NCBI GenBank assembly: GCA_022824925.1 | Contig: JAJDYW010000041.1 | Span: 62,001-126,000 of the forward strand | DNA: 64,000 nucleotides | Origin: Dehalococcoidia bacterium | GTDB taxonomy: Bacteria > Chloroflexota > Dehalococcoidia > Tepidiformales > Tepidiformaceae | Direction of reading: 5' to 3' | Part shown: one piece after another, positions 41,583 to 50,011 of the stretch | How the letters are laid out: the number at the start of each line of letters is the position of its first letter | How positions within the stretch are numbered: the first letter of the stretch is position 1 | Notes under the pieces: generated by a model | Databases searched by the model: none | What the model was told of the DNA's origin: nothing | What the model saw: only the letters and a program-made list of their open reading frames with translations | Program-made: the position numbers and the translations under genes

Positions 41583-42635
41583 ATGACGAACGAGTCAGGC
41601 GGTTACGTGGTCGCGGCGCAGGCGCGTCAGGGGCGCGGGATGGGCGACTTCCGCTACGAGCGGGAGGCGCTCGATCCGATCGGGGCGACCATCCTCGAGA
41701 TACCGGCGAAGACGGACGCGGAGTTCGCCGAGGCGGCGCGCAATGCTGACGCCGTGATCGCGCCGGGGCGGCGCATCACGGCGGAGATCATCGAGGGGCT
41801 CGACCGGTGCGTCGTGATCGGCCTCAGCAGCGTCGGCGCGGACACGGTCGACGTGGAGGCGGCGACGAGGAAGGGCATCGTCGTGACGAACGTGCCCGAC
41901 GTCTTCGTCGAGGAGGTGGCGGACCACACGATGGCGCTGATGCTGTCGGCGGCGCGCCGGCTGAAGCTGATGGCGCAGCTGATGCGGGCGGGGCAATGGC
42001 GGGAGGCGCGGCCGGTCTTCAACGACGTGCCGCGGCTGTGGGGGCAGACGGTGGGGCTGATCTCGTTCGGGAACATCGCGCGGGCGGTGGCGCGGCGCTG
42101 CCAGCCGTTCGGGCTGCACGTGATCGCCCACGACCCCTACGTCAGTGAGCTGACGATGACGGCCGAGGGCGTCGAGCCGGTGGGGCTGATGGAGATGCTG
42201 GAGCGCTCCGACTTCGTCTCGATGCACGCGCCCCTGAACGACGAGACGCGGCCGCTCATGAAGGCGGAGCACTTCGCGGCGATGAAGTCCTCCGCGATCT
42301 TCGTGAACAACGGGCGGGGGCCGACGGTGGACGAGACGGCGCTCATCCAGGCGCTGGAGGACGGCGAGATCGCGGGGGCGGCGCTGGATGTGTTCGAGGT
42401 GGAGCCGACGAACCCCGAGAACCCGCTGCTGCACATGGACAACGTCATCGTGACGCCGCACGTGGCATCGGCGACGGCGCGGATGATGCCGGAGACGCGC
42501 AGGCGCACGGGCCGCGAGATCGCGACGGCGCTGCAGGGCCGCTGGCCCCGCAGCGCGGTCAACCCGGAGGTGCTGCCGCGCACGAACCTGAGCCGCTGGC
42601 AGCCCTACCCGATGAACCGGGGGCCGAACCGCTGA
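41583..42635 (+). CDS. D-2-hydroxyacid dehydrogenase family protein
   Basis: 350 residues from the ATG at 41583, with GAGGAG about 9 nt upstream; an earlier in-frame start lacks one. Substrate and NAD domains of the D-isomer 2-hydroxyacid dehydrogenases: GLSSVGADTVDVEAATRKG, VPDVFVEEVADHTMALML, WGQTVGLISFGNIARAVAR (the usual GxGxxG is SFGNIA), NNGRGPTVDETALI with the catalytic Arg, and VIVTPHVASAT with the catalytic His. It reduces 2-oxoacids to D-hydroxyacids or the reverse. Overlaps the Ddn-like gene by one base (TGATG). Confidence 0.9.
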   Translation: MTNESGGYVVAAQARQGRGMGDFRYEREALDPIGATILEIPAKTDAEFAEAARNADAVIAPGRRITAEIIEGLDRCVVIGLSSVGADTVDVEAATRKGIVVTNVPDVFVEEVADHTMALMLSAARRLKLMAQLMRAGQWREARPVFNDVPRLWGQTVGLISFGNIARAVARRCQPFGLHVIAHDPYVSELTMTAEGVEPVGLMEMLERSDFVSMHAPLNDETRPLMKAEHFAAMKSSAIFVNNGRGPTVDETALIQALEDGEIAGAALDVFEVEPTNPENPLLHMDNVIVTPHVASATARMMPETRRRTGREIATALQGRWPRSAVNPEVLPRTNLSRWQPYPMNRGPNR

Positions 42636-43066
42636 TGCTGAGGCTCCAGCTGCTCTTCCTGAAGCTGTTCACGCCGCTCCACACGTTCGTGTTCCGGCTG
42701 ACGGGCGGGAGGCTGCTGGGGAAGTTCGACCTGCCCGTGCTCTTGCTGACCACGACCGGGGCGCGGACGGGGAGGCAGCAGACCTCGCCGCTGCTCTATC
42801 TCGAGGACGGCGGGAGGCTGGCGATCCCCGCCTCGCTCTGGGGAAGCCCCCGCAATCCGGCCTGGTACCACAACTGCGTGGCCAACCCGGAGGTGGTGGT
42901 GGAGACCCGGGGCCGGAAGCGGACGATGCTGGCCGAGCGCGCGCCGGAGGAGGAGCGGCAGCGCCTCTACGACCTGTTCAAGGCGGCGTCCCCGCACTAC
43001 GCCGGGCACGAGGCGCGCACGACCCGGACGATCCCGGTGGTGCTCCTGCGGGAGCTGGACGGGTAG
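42635..43066 (+). CDS. Ddn-like deazaflavin-dependent nitroreductase (DUF385)
   Basis: 143 residues. Features of the F420-dependent Ddn/DUF385 family: LPVLLLTTTGARTGRQQTSP, LAIPASLWGSPRNPAWYHN, CVANPEVVVETRGRK and ARTTRTIPVVLLREL. The TGAR-TG and PAWYHN blocks bind the F420 side chain and phosphate in related enzymes. Suggests the organism makes F420, as many Chloroflexota and Actinobacteria do. Overlaps the preceding dehydrogenase stop (TGATG) and so is co-translated. Could reduce quinones or nitro compounds at the membrane (N-terminal amphipathic helix). Confidence 0.87.
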   Translation: MLRLQLLFLKLFTPLHTFVFRLTGGRLLGKFDLPVLLLTTTGARTGRQQTSPLLYLEDGGRLAIPASLWGSPRNPAWYHNCVANPEVVVETRGRKRTMLAERAPEEERQRLYDLFKAASPHYAGHEARTTRTIPVVLLRELDG

Positions 43067-43101
43067 GGAAAACCACGGGGAGCGCGTTCGCGGGGCGACC
43101 G

Positions 43102-43107
43102 TAGAAT
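43102..43107 (+). promoter_or_regulatory. -10 box of the aminotransferase gene (leaderless)
   Basis: TAGAAT ending 7 nt before the ATG at 43115. No ribosome site between them. Confidence 0.5.
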
Positions 43108-43114
43108 CGCGGGC

Positions 43115-44278
43115 ATGCCCCAGCGTTCCCTGGTCGCCTCGCGGACGGCGGTGTTCTCGGAGTCGGTCATCCGCGAGATGACGCGGCTGGCGTTCGAGCA
43201 CGACGCCATCAACCTCGCGCAGGGCTACCCCGACTTCCCCGCCCCCGCGTTCGTGAAGCAGGCCGCCATCGAGGCCATCGAGGCGGACGTGAACCAGTAC
43301 GCCATCACCTGGGGCGACCCGCGCCTGCGGACGGCGATCGCGGACAAGGTGCGGCGCCACTACAGGCTCGACGTCGACCCCGAGCGCGAGGTGACGGTCA
43401 CCTGCGGTGCGACCGAGGCGATGATGGCGACGATGCTCGCCTTCGTGGAGCCGGGCGACGAGGTCATCGTCTTCGAGCCCTTCTACGAGAACTACGTCCC
43501 CGACGCTGCCATGAGCGGCGCGACCCTGAAGTTCGTGACGCTGCGGGGCCTCGACTTCGTCTTCGAACCGGAGGAACTGCGGGCGGCGTTCGGTCCACGC
43601 ACGAAGGCGATCATCGTGAACTCGCCGAACAACCCCAGCGGCAAGGTGTTCGACCGCGAGGAGCTGGAGCAGATCGCGGCGCTCTGCCAGGAGTTCGACT
43701 GCCTCTGCTTCACCGACGAGATCTACGAGCACATCCTCTTCGACGAGCACGTGCACCTGCCCCTGGCGACGCTACCGGGCATGTACGACCGGACCGTGAC
43801 GATCAGCGGGCTTTCGAAGACGTTCAGCGTGACGGGGTGGCGGCTGGGGTACGTGGTCGCGCCGCCCCACCTGAGCGCGGCCGTGCGCAAGGTGCACGAC
43901 TTCCTGACGGTGGGGGCGCCGGCGCCGCTGCAGCAGGCGGCGGCAGTGGCGCTGGAGCAAGGGGAGTCGTACTACCCGGAGCTGCGGGCGATGTACCAGG
44001 GGAAGCGCGACCGGCTGCTGGTCGCGCTGCGGGAGGCGGGGTTCGACTGCCACCGGCCGGAGGGGGCGTACTACGTGATGGCCGACTTCGGCGACCTCGG
44101 CTTCGACGGCGACGACACGGCCTTCGCGCTGCACCTGATCGAGCGGGCGGGGGTGGCGCCGGTGCCGGGGTCGAGCTTCTACCACGACGCGGCGGCGGGG
44201 TCGCGGTTCGTGCGCTTCACCTTCTCGAAGTCGGACGAAACGCTGGCGGAGGCGGCGCGGCGGCTGGGGGCGCTCTAG
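43115..44278 (+). CDS. Class I/II PLP aminotransferase
   Basis: 387 residues. PLP fold type I: INLAQGYPDFPAPAFVKQ, TWGDPRLRTAIADK, TCGATEAMMATMLA, FEPFYENYVPDAAMSGA, VNSPNNPSGKVFDREEL, TDEIYEHILFDE and the Schiff-base Lys235 in SGLSKTFSVTGWRLGY. The closest known groups are kynurenine/glutamine (methionine) aminotransferases and related 2-oxoacid transaminases. A leaderless start is likely because TAGAAT ends 7 nt before the ATG. The MTA/SAH-type nucleosidase follows 7 bp behind; a methionine-salvage link is possible. Confidence 0.92.
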   Translation: MPQRSLVASRTAVFSESVIREMTRLAFEHDAINLAQGYPDFPAPAFVKQAAIEAIEADVNQYAITWGDPRLRTAIADKVRRHYRLDVDPEREVTVTCGATEAMMATMLAFVEPGDEVIVFEPFYENYVPDAAMSGATLKFVTLRGLDFVFEPEELRAAFGPRTKAIIVNSPNNPSGKVFDREELEQIAALCQEFDCLCFTDEIYEHILFDEHVHLPLATLPGMYDRTVTISGLSKTFSVTGWRLGYVVAPPHLSAAVRKVHDFLTVGAPAPLQQAAAVALEQGESYYPELRAMYQGKRDRLLVALREAGFDCHRPEGAYYVMADFGDLGFDGDDTAFALHLIERAGVAPVPGSSFYHDAAAGSRFVRFTFSKSDETLAEAARRLGAL

Positions 44279-44285
44279 CGACACG

Positions 44286-44963
44286 ATGACAGTCCTGGTG
44301 GTCGCACCGATAACGGCCGAGTTCGACGCCCTCGCGGGCGCCTTCGGTCAGCGCTGGGGGAGCCCGATGCTCCGCGACACCGGTCGGGTGTCCATGCGGG
44401 AGTACGCGGCGGCCGGGGTCGTGCTCGCCGAGGGCGGCTTCGGGAAAGTCCTGTACGGCGTGAGGACGCAGCACCTGCTGGACCACCTGCCCGAGGTCTC
44501 GCTGGTGGTCTGCGCGGGGGTGGCGGGGGCGCTGTCGGAGGAGGTGCGGGTGGGGGACGTGGTCGTCGGCACGGCGACGGTCGAGCACGACTTCCACTCG
44601 AGCGTGCTCGGGCCGGCTCCGCCGCACTTCGACGGGGCCGGTGAGCATCTGTCCAGGATCGCCGCGACGGTCGAGGAAGTGGAGACGCCTTTCCGCGTGC
44701 ACTTCGCCCCGATCGCGAGCGGCGACGAGGGCATCTTCAGCCGTGCCCGCAAAGAGGCGATCCACGCACGCACCGAGGGGCTGGCGGTGGCATTCGAGGG
44801 GGCGGGCGGGGCGCGGGCGGCGCTCTTCTCCGGGGTGCCCTACCTGGAGGTGCGAGGCATCTCGGACATGGCCGAGGGCGATGTCCTGCGCGCGCTCGAG
44901 GCCAACCTGCCGAACGCGATGGCGAACGTTGCCGAGGTGGTGATCCGGCTGGTGGACGCCTGA
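44286..44963 (+). CDS. Phosphorylase-family nucleosidase (MTA/SAH or futalosine type)
   Basis: 225 residues of the PNP/UDP phosphorylase fold: VLVVAPITAEFDALAGAF, AAGVVLAEGGFGKVLYGVRTQ, VVCAGVAGALSEEVRVGDVVV and VPYLEVRGISDMAEGD, where the Asp of SDMAEGD is the catalytic acid of MTA/SAH nucleosidases. It cleaves the glycosidic bond of a purine nucleoside. It is 7 bp behind the aminotransferase, consistent with methionine salvage, but a futalosine hydrolase (menaquinone) is an alternative. Confidence 0.85.
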   Translation: MTVLVVAPITAEFDALAGAFGQRWGSPMLRDTGRVSMREYAAAGVVLAEGGFGKVLYGVRTQHLLDHLPEVSLVVCAGVAGALSEEVRVGDVVVGTATVEHDFHSSVLGPAPPHFDGAGEHLSRIAATVEEVETPFRVHFAPIASGDEGIFSRARKEAIHARTEGLAVAFEGAGGARAALFSGVPYLEVRGISDMAEGDVLRALEANLPNAMANVAEVVIRLVDA

Positions 44964-44996
44964 CCCCGTCCGCTCAAGCGTTGCGGGATCGGCTGC

Positions 44997-45002
44997 TACA
45001 CT
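44997..45002 (+). promoter_or_regulatory. -10 box of valS
   Basis: TACACT, with the predicted start site close to the first base of the hairpin at 45007. The -35 region is weak. Confidence 0.4.
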
Positions 45003-45006
45003 TTTC

Positions 45007-45034
45007 GGAAGCGCCGCCGGGAGGCGGCGTTTCC
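45007..45034 (+). promoter_or_regulatory. 5' leader hairpin of valS
   Basis: GGAAGCGCCGCC pairs with GGCGGCGTTTCC (11 Watson-Crick pairs plus one G-U) around a GGGA tetraloop. It would form the very 5' end of the valS mRNA. Not a T-box: no specifier loop or NGGN element is visible in the short leader. Confidence 0.55.
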
Positions 45035-45054
45035 GCACCGGTGAGGGATTGGGC

Positions 45055-47766
45055 ATGACCGACGCGCCAGCCAGCACGCGGCTCGCCCCGGCGTATGAGC
45101 CGGGCGCCGTGGAAGACCGCATCTACGCCTTCTGGGAGGACGGCGGCTACTTCCGCGCGAAGGTCGTACCGGGCGAGGCCCCGTACAGCATCGTGATGCC
45201 GCCCCCGAACGTGACGGGCGAGCTGCACCTCGGCCACGGGCTCGAGGACGCGCTCACGGATACGCTCGTGCGCTGGCACCGGATGCAGGGCGAACCCACG
45301 CTCTGGCTGCCCGGCGAGGACCACGCCGGCATCGCCACGCAGAACGTGATGGAGCGGGAGCTGGCGAAGGAAGGGCTCAACCGGCACGACCTCGGCCGGG
45401 AGGGCTTCGAGGCGCGCGTCTGGCAGTGGGTGCGGCAGCTGCGCCCGCGCATCTACGAGCAGCACCGCAAGCTCGGCGCCAGCGCCGACTGGAGCCGCGA
45501 CACCTTCACGCTGGACCCCAGCATCGTGCGGGCGGTGCGCACGACCTTCGTGAACCTCTACAACGACGGGCTCATCTACCGCGGCCTGCGCATGATCAAC
45601 TGGTGCCCGCGCTGCAGCACGGCCCTGAGCGACCTCGAGGTCGAGTACGAGCAGGAAGAGGCGCAGCTCTACTACGTGCGCTACCCGGTCGTGGGCGAGG
45701 GGGGGATGGCCCTGCCCGACGCCGTCTCCATCGCGACGGTGCGGCCGGAGACGATGGTGGCGGATACGGGCGTGGCCGTTCACCCCGAGGACGAGCGCTA
45801 CGAGGACCGCATCGGGCGCACGGTGCTGCTGCCCATCATGGGTCGCGAGCTGCCCGTGGTGGCGGACGATGCGATCGAGCCGGAATTCGGCACGGGCGCC
45901 CTGAAGGTGACGCCCGGCCACGACCCCCTCGACTGGGACATCGGGCAGCGGCATGACCTCGAGGTGGTCGTCGCGATCGACCAGGACGGCCGCATGAACG
46001 ACGAGGCCGGTCCGTACGCGGGCATGACGGTCGAGGAGGCGCGGACGGCCATCGTGCGCGACCTGGAGGACGGCGGCTTCCTCGAGAAAACGGAGGCGTA
46101 CACCCACAACGTGGGCCGCTGCGATCGCTGCTCGTTCGTGGTGGAGCCGCTGCCGAGCGAGCAGTGGTGGGTGGCGGTCAACAAGGAGCACGCACCCGGG
46201 GTCTCGCTGGCGAGCGCCGCGAGCGCGGCCATCCGCGAGGAGCGCATCCGCATCGTGCCCGCGCGCATGGCGACGACGTTCCTGAACTGGACCGACAACC
46301 TGCGCGACTGGTGCATCAGCCGGCAGCTCTGGTGGGGGCACCAGATCCCCGTCTGGTACTGCGACTGCGGAGCGATGACGGTGGCGGTCGACGACCCCGA
46401 CACCTGCTCGGCGTGCGGGAAGACAGACATCCGGCAGGAGGAGGACGTGCTCGACACGTGGTTCTCCTCGGCGCTGGCCCCCCACTCCGACCTGGGCTGG
46501 CCGGACGACACGGAGGACCTGCGCTACTTCTACCCCACGACCGACATGCAGATGGGCTACGACATCATGTTCTTCTGGTGCGCCAGGATGGTGATGTTCG
46601 GGCTCTACAACATGCGCGAGCACGCCCCCGAGGGCGACATCCCCTTCCGCACGGTCATCTTCCACGGCCTCATCCGCGACGCGAACGGCGTGAAGATGGC
46701 GAAGTCGCGCGGGAACGTCGTCAATCCGCTGGTGGCGGCGGGCGAGTACGGGGCGGACGCCTTCCGCTTCGCCCTGCTGACGATGGGCACCCTCGGGCAG
46801 GACATGAAGTACAGCGACGAGCGGCTGGCCGCCGCTCGCAACTTCGCCAACAAGCTGTGGAACACCGCGCGCTACGTCCTCATGCAGCTCGAAGGGCGGC
46901 GGCTGAAGCGCCCCCACGCGGCGGACCGGGAATCGCTGGCGCTGGAGGATCGCTGGCTGCTCTCGCGGCTGGAGGGGCTGGAAGGCGACGTCGACTCGCT
47001 GCTGCGGGCCTACCAGGTGGGGGAGGCGGCGCGGCGCATCCACGACTTCATCTGGAGCGAGCTGGCGGACTGGTACGTGGAGATGAGCAAGGTGCGCCTG
47101 CGCGAGGGCGACGAGCGCCCGGCTGCCGTGCTCGCGCACGCGCTCGACCACAGCCTTCGGCTGCTGCACCCGATCATGCCCTTCGTGACGGAGGAGCTCT
47201 GGGGGAAGCTGCGCGAGCACCTCGACGACGACCTCGCGGAGGCGCTGGTCGTGGCCTGGTACCCGAAGAGCGCGGCCACCTGGCGGGACGCGGTGGCGGA
47301 GGCCGGGATGAGCCACGTGATCGAGGTGAACCGCGCCATCCGCAACCTGCGCGCCGAGAAGGGCGTCGAGGCGGGATCGCGGCCGGCGGTGTACCTGCGG
47401 GCGGGCGAGCACGCCGGGGCGCTGCGCGAGACGGCGGCGGCGACTGCGTTCACCTCGCGGGTGGAGCCGGAGGTGTCGGGCGCGGACGCGGAGCTGCCCG
47501 GGGGCGAATACGCCTTCGCGCGCGTGGGCGACACGGAGGTGGCGCTGGCGCTCCCGGAGGTCGACGTGGCCGCCGAGCGCGAGCGGCTCGAAGGCGAGCT
47601 GGCGGAGGCGGAGGGGCAGATCGCGCGGCTGGAGAAGCAGCTCGCGAACGAGCGCTTCCTTGAACGCGCGCCCGAGGCGGTCGTGCAGGGCGAGCGCGAC
47701 CGCCTGGCGCAGGCGCAGGCGCGGGCGGAAGGTCTGCGCGAGCGGATCGGGGCGCTGGGAGCCTAG
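45055..47766 (+). CDS. valS: Valyl-tRNA synthetase
   Basis: 903 residues, close to the family size. ATG at 45055 with GAGGG 8 nt upstream. Class I signature HLGHG at 58-62 and KMAKS at 547-551; NWCPRCSTALSDLEVEY of the editing/insert region, LPGEDHAGIATQ, WWGHQIPVWYC, the CP1 editing domain between, an anticodon-binding domain, and a C-terminal coiled-coil arm (VDVAAERERLEGELAEAEG) that binds the tRNA. Charges tRNA-Val. The mRNA begins with a 12-bp hairpin. The stop codon shares its CTAG with the HAD gene's stop. Confidence 0.98.
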   Translation: MTDAPASTRLAPAYEPGAVEDRIYAFWEDGGYFRAKVVPGEAPYSIVMPPPNVTGELHLGHGLEDALTDTLVRWHRMQGEPTLWLPGEDHAGIATQNVMERELAKEGLNRHDLGREGFEARVWQWVRQLRPRIYEQHRKLGASADWSRDTFTLDPSIVRAVRTTFVNLYNDGLIYRGLRMINWCPRCSTALSDLEVEYEQEEAQLYYVRYPVVGEGGMALPDAVSIATVRPETMVADTGVAVHPEDERYEDRIGRTVLLPIMGRELPVVADDAIEPEFGTGALKVTPGHDPLDWDIGQRHDLEVVVAIDQDGRMNDEAGPYAGMTVEEARTAIVRDLEDGGFLEKTEAYTHNVGRCDRCSFVVEPLPSEQWWVAVNKEHAPGVSLASAASAAIREERIRIVPARMATTFLNWTDNLRDWCISRQLWWGHQIPVWYCDCGAMTVAVDDPDTCSACGKTDIRQEEDVLDTWFSSALAPHSDLGWPDDTEDLRYFYPTTDMQMGYDIMFFWCARMVMFGLYNMREHAPEGDIPFRTVIFHGLIRDANGVKMAKSRGNVVNPLVAAGEYGADAFRFALLTMGTLGQDMKYSDERLAAARNFANKLWNTARYVLMQLEGRRLKRPHAADRESLALEDRWLLSRLEGLEGDVDSLLRAYQVGEAARRIHDFIWSELADWYVEMSKVRLREGDERPAAVLAHALDHSLRLLHPIMPFVTEELWGKLREHLDDDLAEALVVAWYPKSAATWRDAVAEAGMSHVIEVNRAIRNLRAEKGVEAGSRPAVYLRAGEHAGALRETAAATAFTSRVEPEVSGADAELPGGEYAFARVGDTEVALALPEVDVAAERERLEGELAEAEGQIARLEKQLANERFLERAPEAVVQGERDRLAQAQARAEGLRERIGALGA

Positions 47767-48434
47767 CCGAGCAGGATGTCGAGCGCGGCCTGCGTGTCCC
47801 GCAGGTCGGGGAGGACGTGGTCGGCGCCGCTCCCGTGGAGGGCGGCCTCGTCGTAGTTCCCGGTGGCCACCGCGAGGACGCTCGCCCCGACGGCGTGCCC
47901 GGCGCTGACGTCGCGGGGTGTGTCGCCGATGACGACGGGGGTGGCGGTGGCCGGGGCCACGCCGCCCGCTTTCGCGAGCGCCTCGACGGCGGCGGCCAGG
48001 ACCTTCGTGCGGTCTGGGGAAACGTCGCCGAAGCCGCCGGCGACAAAGCGCTCCCAGAGGCCGTAGTAGCGCAGCTTCAGCTCTGCGCCGCGGGCGACAT
48101 TCCCGGTGGCGAGCCCGACGACGGCGCCCGAGCCCTCGAGCGCATCGAGGAGCTCGACGACGCCTTCGAGGACGCGGCCATCGTGCGTACGGAGCGCCTC
48201 GGGGAGGCGGGAGAGATAGGCGCCGGTCATGCGGTCGACGGCCTCGGGGGTGGGGTCCACCCCGACGAGGGCGAGGGCGTCGGCGAAGATGCCGGTGTCG
48301 GTGCGCCCGTCGATCTGGACGCCGTCGAGGCCGGAGAGGCCGTATTCCTCGGCGAAGACCTCGGCAATGGCGTTGCGCCCGGCGCCTCCGCTGGCGATGA
48401 GCGTGCCGTCGATATCGAAGAGGAGGAGGCGCAC
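47763..48434 (-). CDS. HAD-superfamily phosphatase, phosphoglycolate phosphatase-like
   Basis: 223 residues from the GTG at 48434, which is 7 nt behind a TACACT box; an adjacent GTG at 48437 is also possible. Motif I RLLLFDIDGTLI with both Asp residues, motif II VVGLATGNVA, motif III Lys in PDRTKVL and motif IV PVVIGDTPRDVSAG are all intact, so it is a phosphatase of the phosphoglycolate or nucleotide type. A leaderless mRNA is predicted. Converges on valS with a shared CTAG stop, and is divergent from the DinB gene. Confidence 0.87.
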   Translation of the reverse strand: MRLLLFDIDGTLIASGGAGRNAIAEVFAEEYGLSGLDGVQIDGRTDTGIFADALALVGVDPTPEAVDRMTGAYLSRLPEALRTHDGRVLEGVVELLDALEGSGAVVGLATGNVARGAELKLRYYGLWERFVAGGFGDVSPDRTKVLAAAVEALAKAGGVAPATATPVVIGDTPRDVSAGHAVGASVLAVATGNYDEAALHGSGADHVLPDLRDTQAALDILLG

Positions 48435-48441
48435 CACGGGC

Positions 48442-48447
48442 AGTGTA
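48442..48447 (-). promoter_or_regulatory. -10 box of the HAD phosphatase gene (leaderless)
   Basis: TACACT on the minus strand, ending 7 nt before the GTG at 48434. No ribosome site. Confidence 0.45.
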
Positions 48448-48494
48448 GCCCGCGATCCCCTCAGGGGCAGGTCGCGGGGCGGCGGGGGCTCTGG

Positions 48495-48500
48495 CAGAGT
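48495..48500 (+). promoter_or_regulatory. -10 box of the DinB gene (leaderless)
   Basis: CAGAGT ending 6 nt before the ATG at 48507; no ribosome site between. Confidence 0.35.
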
Positions 48501-48506
48501 CGCGGG

Positions 48507-49076
48507 ATGGCGGTGATTCCCGAGGTACGAACGCTGGTCGAGCGGGCGTCGGCGCGACGGCACGTGCTCGAGGGCCTCATCGAGTCGATCCCCGAGGAGT
48601 TCTGGGGGCGGCAGGCCCAGGACGACGGCTGGACGGCGCTCGACCACCTCCGTCACGTGGCGACGGTCGACGGGATGGTGGTCGAGCTGGCGGAGGCGGC
48701 GAGGCATCCGGGGAAGGGGTTGTGGGTGGGAGGCGCGACGGACCCGGCGGAGCTGGAGGGGAGGCGGCTGGCTCTCATGGTGGCGGTCGCCGGGCAGACG
48801 GTCGAGGAGCTCGTCGAGACGATGCGCGCATCGCGGGAAGAGGCTGTGGAGGCGGTGCTGGCGCTCTCGCAGGGGGCGCTCGACGGGGAGGTGCGGGTGG
48901 CGGGCGTGCTGACGGCATGGGGCGAACCGCACACCTTCTCGCTGCGGGCCTACCTGGGGGCCTGGGCGGAGCACGACGGCGCGCACGAGGCGGCCATCCG
49001 GCGGGCGGTCGAGACGCCGCCCGACTTCACCACGCTCACCCTGGCGGCGCGGCGGGGGCGCGGCCCGAGCCGCTGA
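48507..49076 (+). CDS. DinB-fold protein
   Basis: 189 residues; a four-helix bundle with histidines in ALDHLRHVATVDG and EHDGAHEAAIRRA, fitting the DinB metal site. N-terminal EVRTLVERASARRHVLEGL forms the first helix. No close function known. Apparently leaderless, with CAGAGT 6 nt before the ATG. Its 3' end overlaps the end of the convergent EamA gene by 41 bp, an unusually long tail-to-tail overlap. The paralogue at 27219 shares the fold only. Confidence 0.75.
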   Translation: MAVIPEVRTLVERASARRHVLEGLIESIPEEFWGRQAQDDGWTALDHLRHVATVDGMVVELAEAARHPGKGLWVGGATDPAELEGRRLALMVAVAGQTVEELVETMRASREEAVEAVLALSQGALDGEVRVAGVLTAWGEPHTFSLRAYLGAWAEHDGAHEAAIRRAVETPPDFTTLTLAARRGRGPSR

Positions 49077-49932
49077 GCCCGAGGGCCACGCCCACGACGA
49101 TCAGCGGTCCGCCGACGAGCACGCCGACGGGGGGTGTCTCGCCGAGGACGGGGATCGCGTAGAGCGTGGCAAGCAGGGGTTCCCCGAGGATCGCGAGGCC
49201 GACGGTCACGACGCGCAGGTGGCCGAGGGCGTAGTTGATCGAGGTGTGCCCGATGAGCTGGGGAATGAGGGCCAGCAACACGATGAAGGCCCAGGCGTCG
49301 GCGCCGAAGCCGGCAATGGAAGGGCGCACGATGAGGACGGCGATCCAGAGGGTGACGGCGGCGGCGGTGTAGGCGACGGCCGAATAGGGGAGGGCGCCCG
49401 TGTCGTCGCGGGTCTTGCGGCGGATGGTCTGGGAGACAGCCACGAAGAGGGCGGCGAGGAGGGCGAGGAGGTCGCCGATGAAGAACTCGATGCCGCGGGC
49501 GAGGTCGGTGGCGGCGATGCAGATGAGGCCGACGATGGCGACGGCGAGGCCGCCGTACTCGCGGGAGGTGGGGCGTTCGTGGAGGACGGCGTAGGCGATG
49601 AGCGCGCCGAGCAGGGGCTGCAGTCCCACGATGACGACGCTGGAGGCGACGGAGGTGCGTTCGAGGGAGGCGAACCAGGTCCAGAAGTGCCCCGCGAGGA
49701 AGACGCCGGAGAGGATGAGGAGGGGCAGGGTCGAGCGGGGCGGCAGGGAAAGCCTGCCGCGGGCGCTGGCGATGAGGACGATGAGCAGGAGGAGGGTGGC
49801 GGCGATGAGGAGCCGGTAGGCGGCGATCGTGAGGGCGGGGGCCTCCCCGGCGAGCCGCACGAAGATGGCCGCCCAGGAGATGCCAACGACGCCAACGAGC
49901 AGCACGGCCAGCGGCGTCCGGGGAACCGGCAT
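49036..49932 (-). CDS. EamA/DMT-superfamily transporter
   Basis: 298 residues with ten predicted membrane helices in two EamA halves: VLLVGVVGISWAAIFVRLAG, LLILSGVFLAGHFWTWFASL, VIVGLQPLLGALIAYAVL, then LIPQLIGHTSINYALG and LGEPLLATLYAIPVLGE. DMT exporters move amino acids, drugs or metabolites. Start ATG 49932 chosen: TAGCGT ends 7 nt before it, and an in-frame GTG at 49941 falls inside that box. Leaderless. Converges on the DinB gene and is divergent from the NadD-like gene. Confidence 0.88.
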   Translation of the reverse strand: MPVPRTPLAVLLVGVVGISWAAIFVRLAGEAPALTIAAYRLLIAATLLLLIVLIASARGRLSLPPRSTLPLLILSGVFLAGHFWTWFASLERTSVASSVVIVGLQPLLGALIAYAVLHERPTSREYGGLAVAIVGLICIAATDLARGIEFFIGDLLALLAALFVAVSQTIRRKTRDDTGALPYSAVAYTAAAVTLWIAVLIVRPSIAGFGADAWAFIVLLALIPQLIGHTSINYALGHLRVVTVGLAILGEPLLATLYAIPVLGETPPVGVLVGGPLIVVGVALGLSGSGRAPAAPPG

Positions 49933-49939
49933 GGTCGCC

Positions 49940-49945
49940 ACGCTA
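49940..49945 (-). promoter_or_regulatory. -10 box of the EamA gene (leaderless)
   Basis: TAGCGT on the minus strand, 7 nt before the ATG at 49932. Confidence 0.4.
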
Positions 49946-49999
49946 TGGGGGCGTGGGGCGGGGAGGCAAGAGGCAGCCGGGGGAAGACGCGCGACCGCC

Positions 50000-50005
50000 T
50001 AGAAT
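50000..50005 (+). promoter_or_regulatory. -10 box of the NadD-like gene (leaderless)
   Basis: TAGAAT ending 6 nt before the ATG at 50012. No ribosome site. Confidence 0.5.
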
Positions 50006-50011
50006 CGCTGG

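Noticed and set aside
44974..47412. An 812-codon frame on the minus strand opposite valS
   Set aside because: Translation is His/Arg/Val/Leu-rich and unlike any family; valS on the plus strand is certain.
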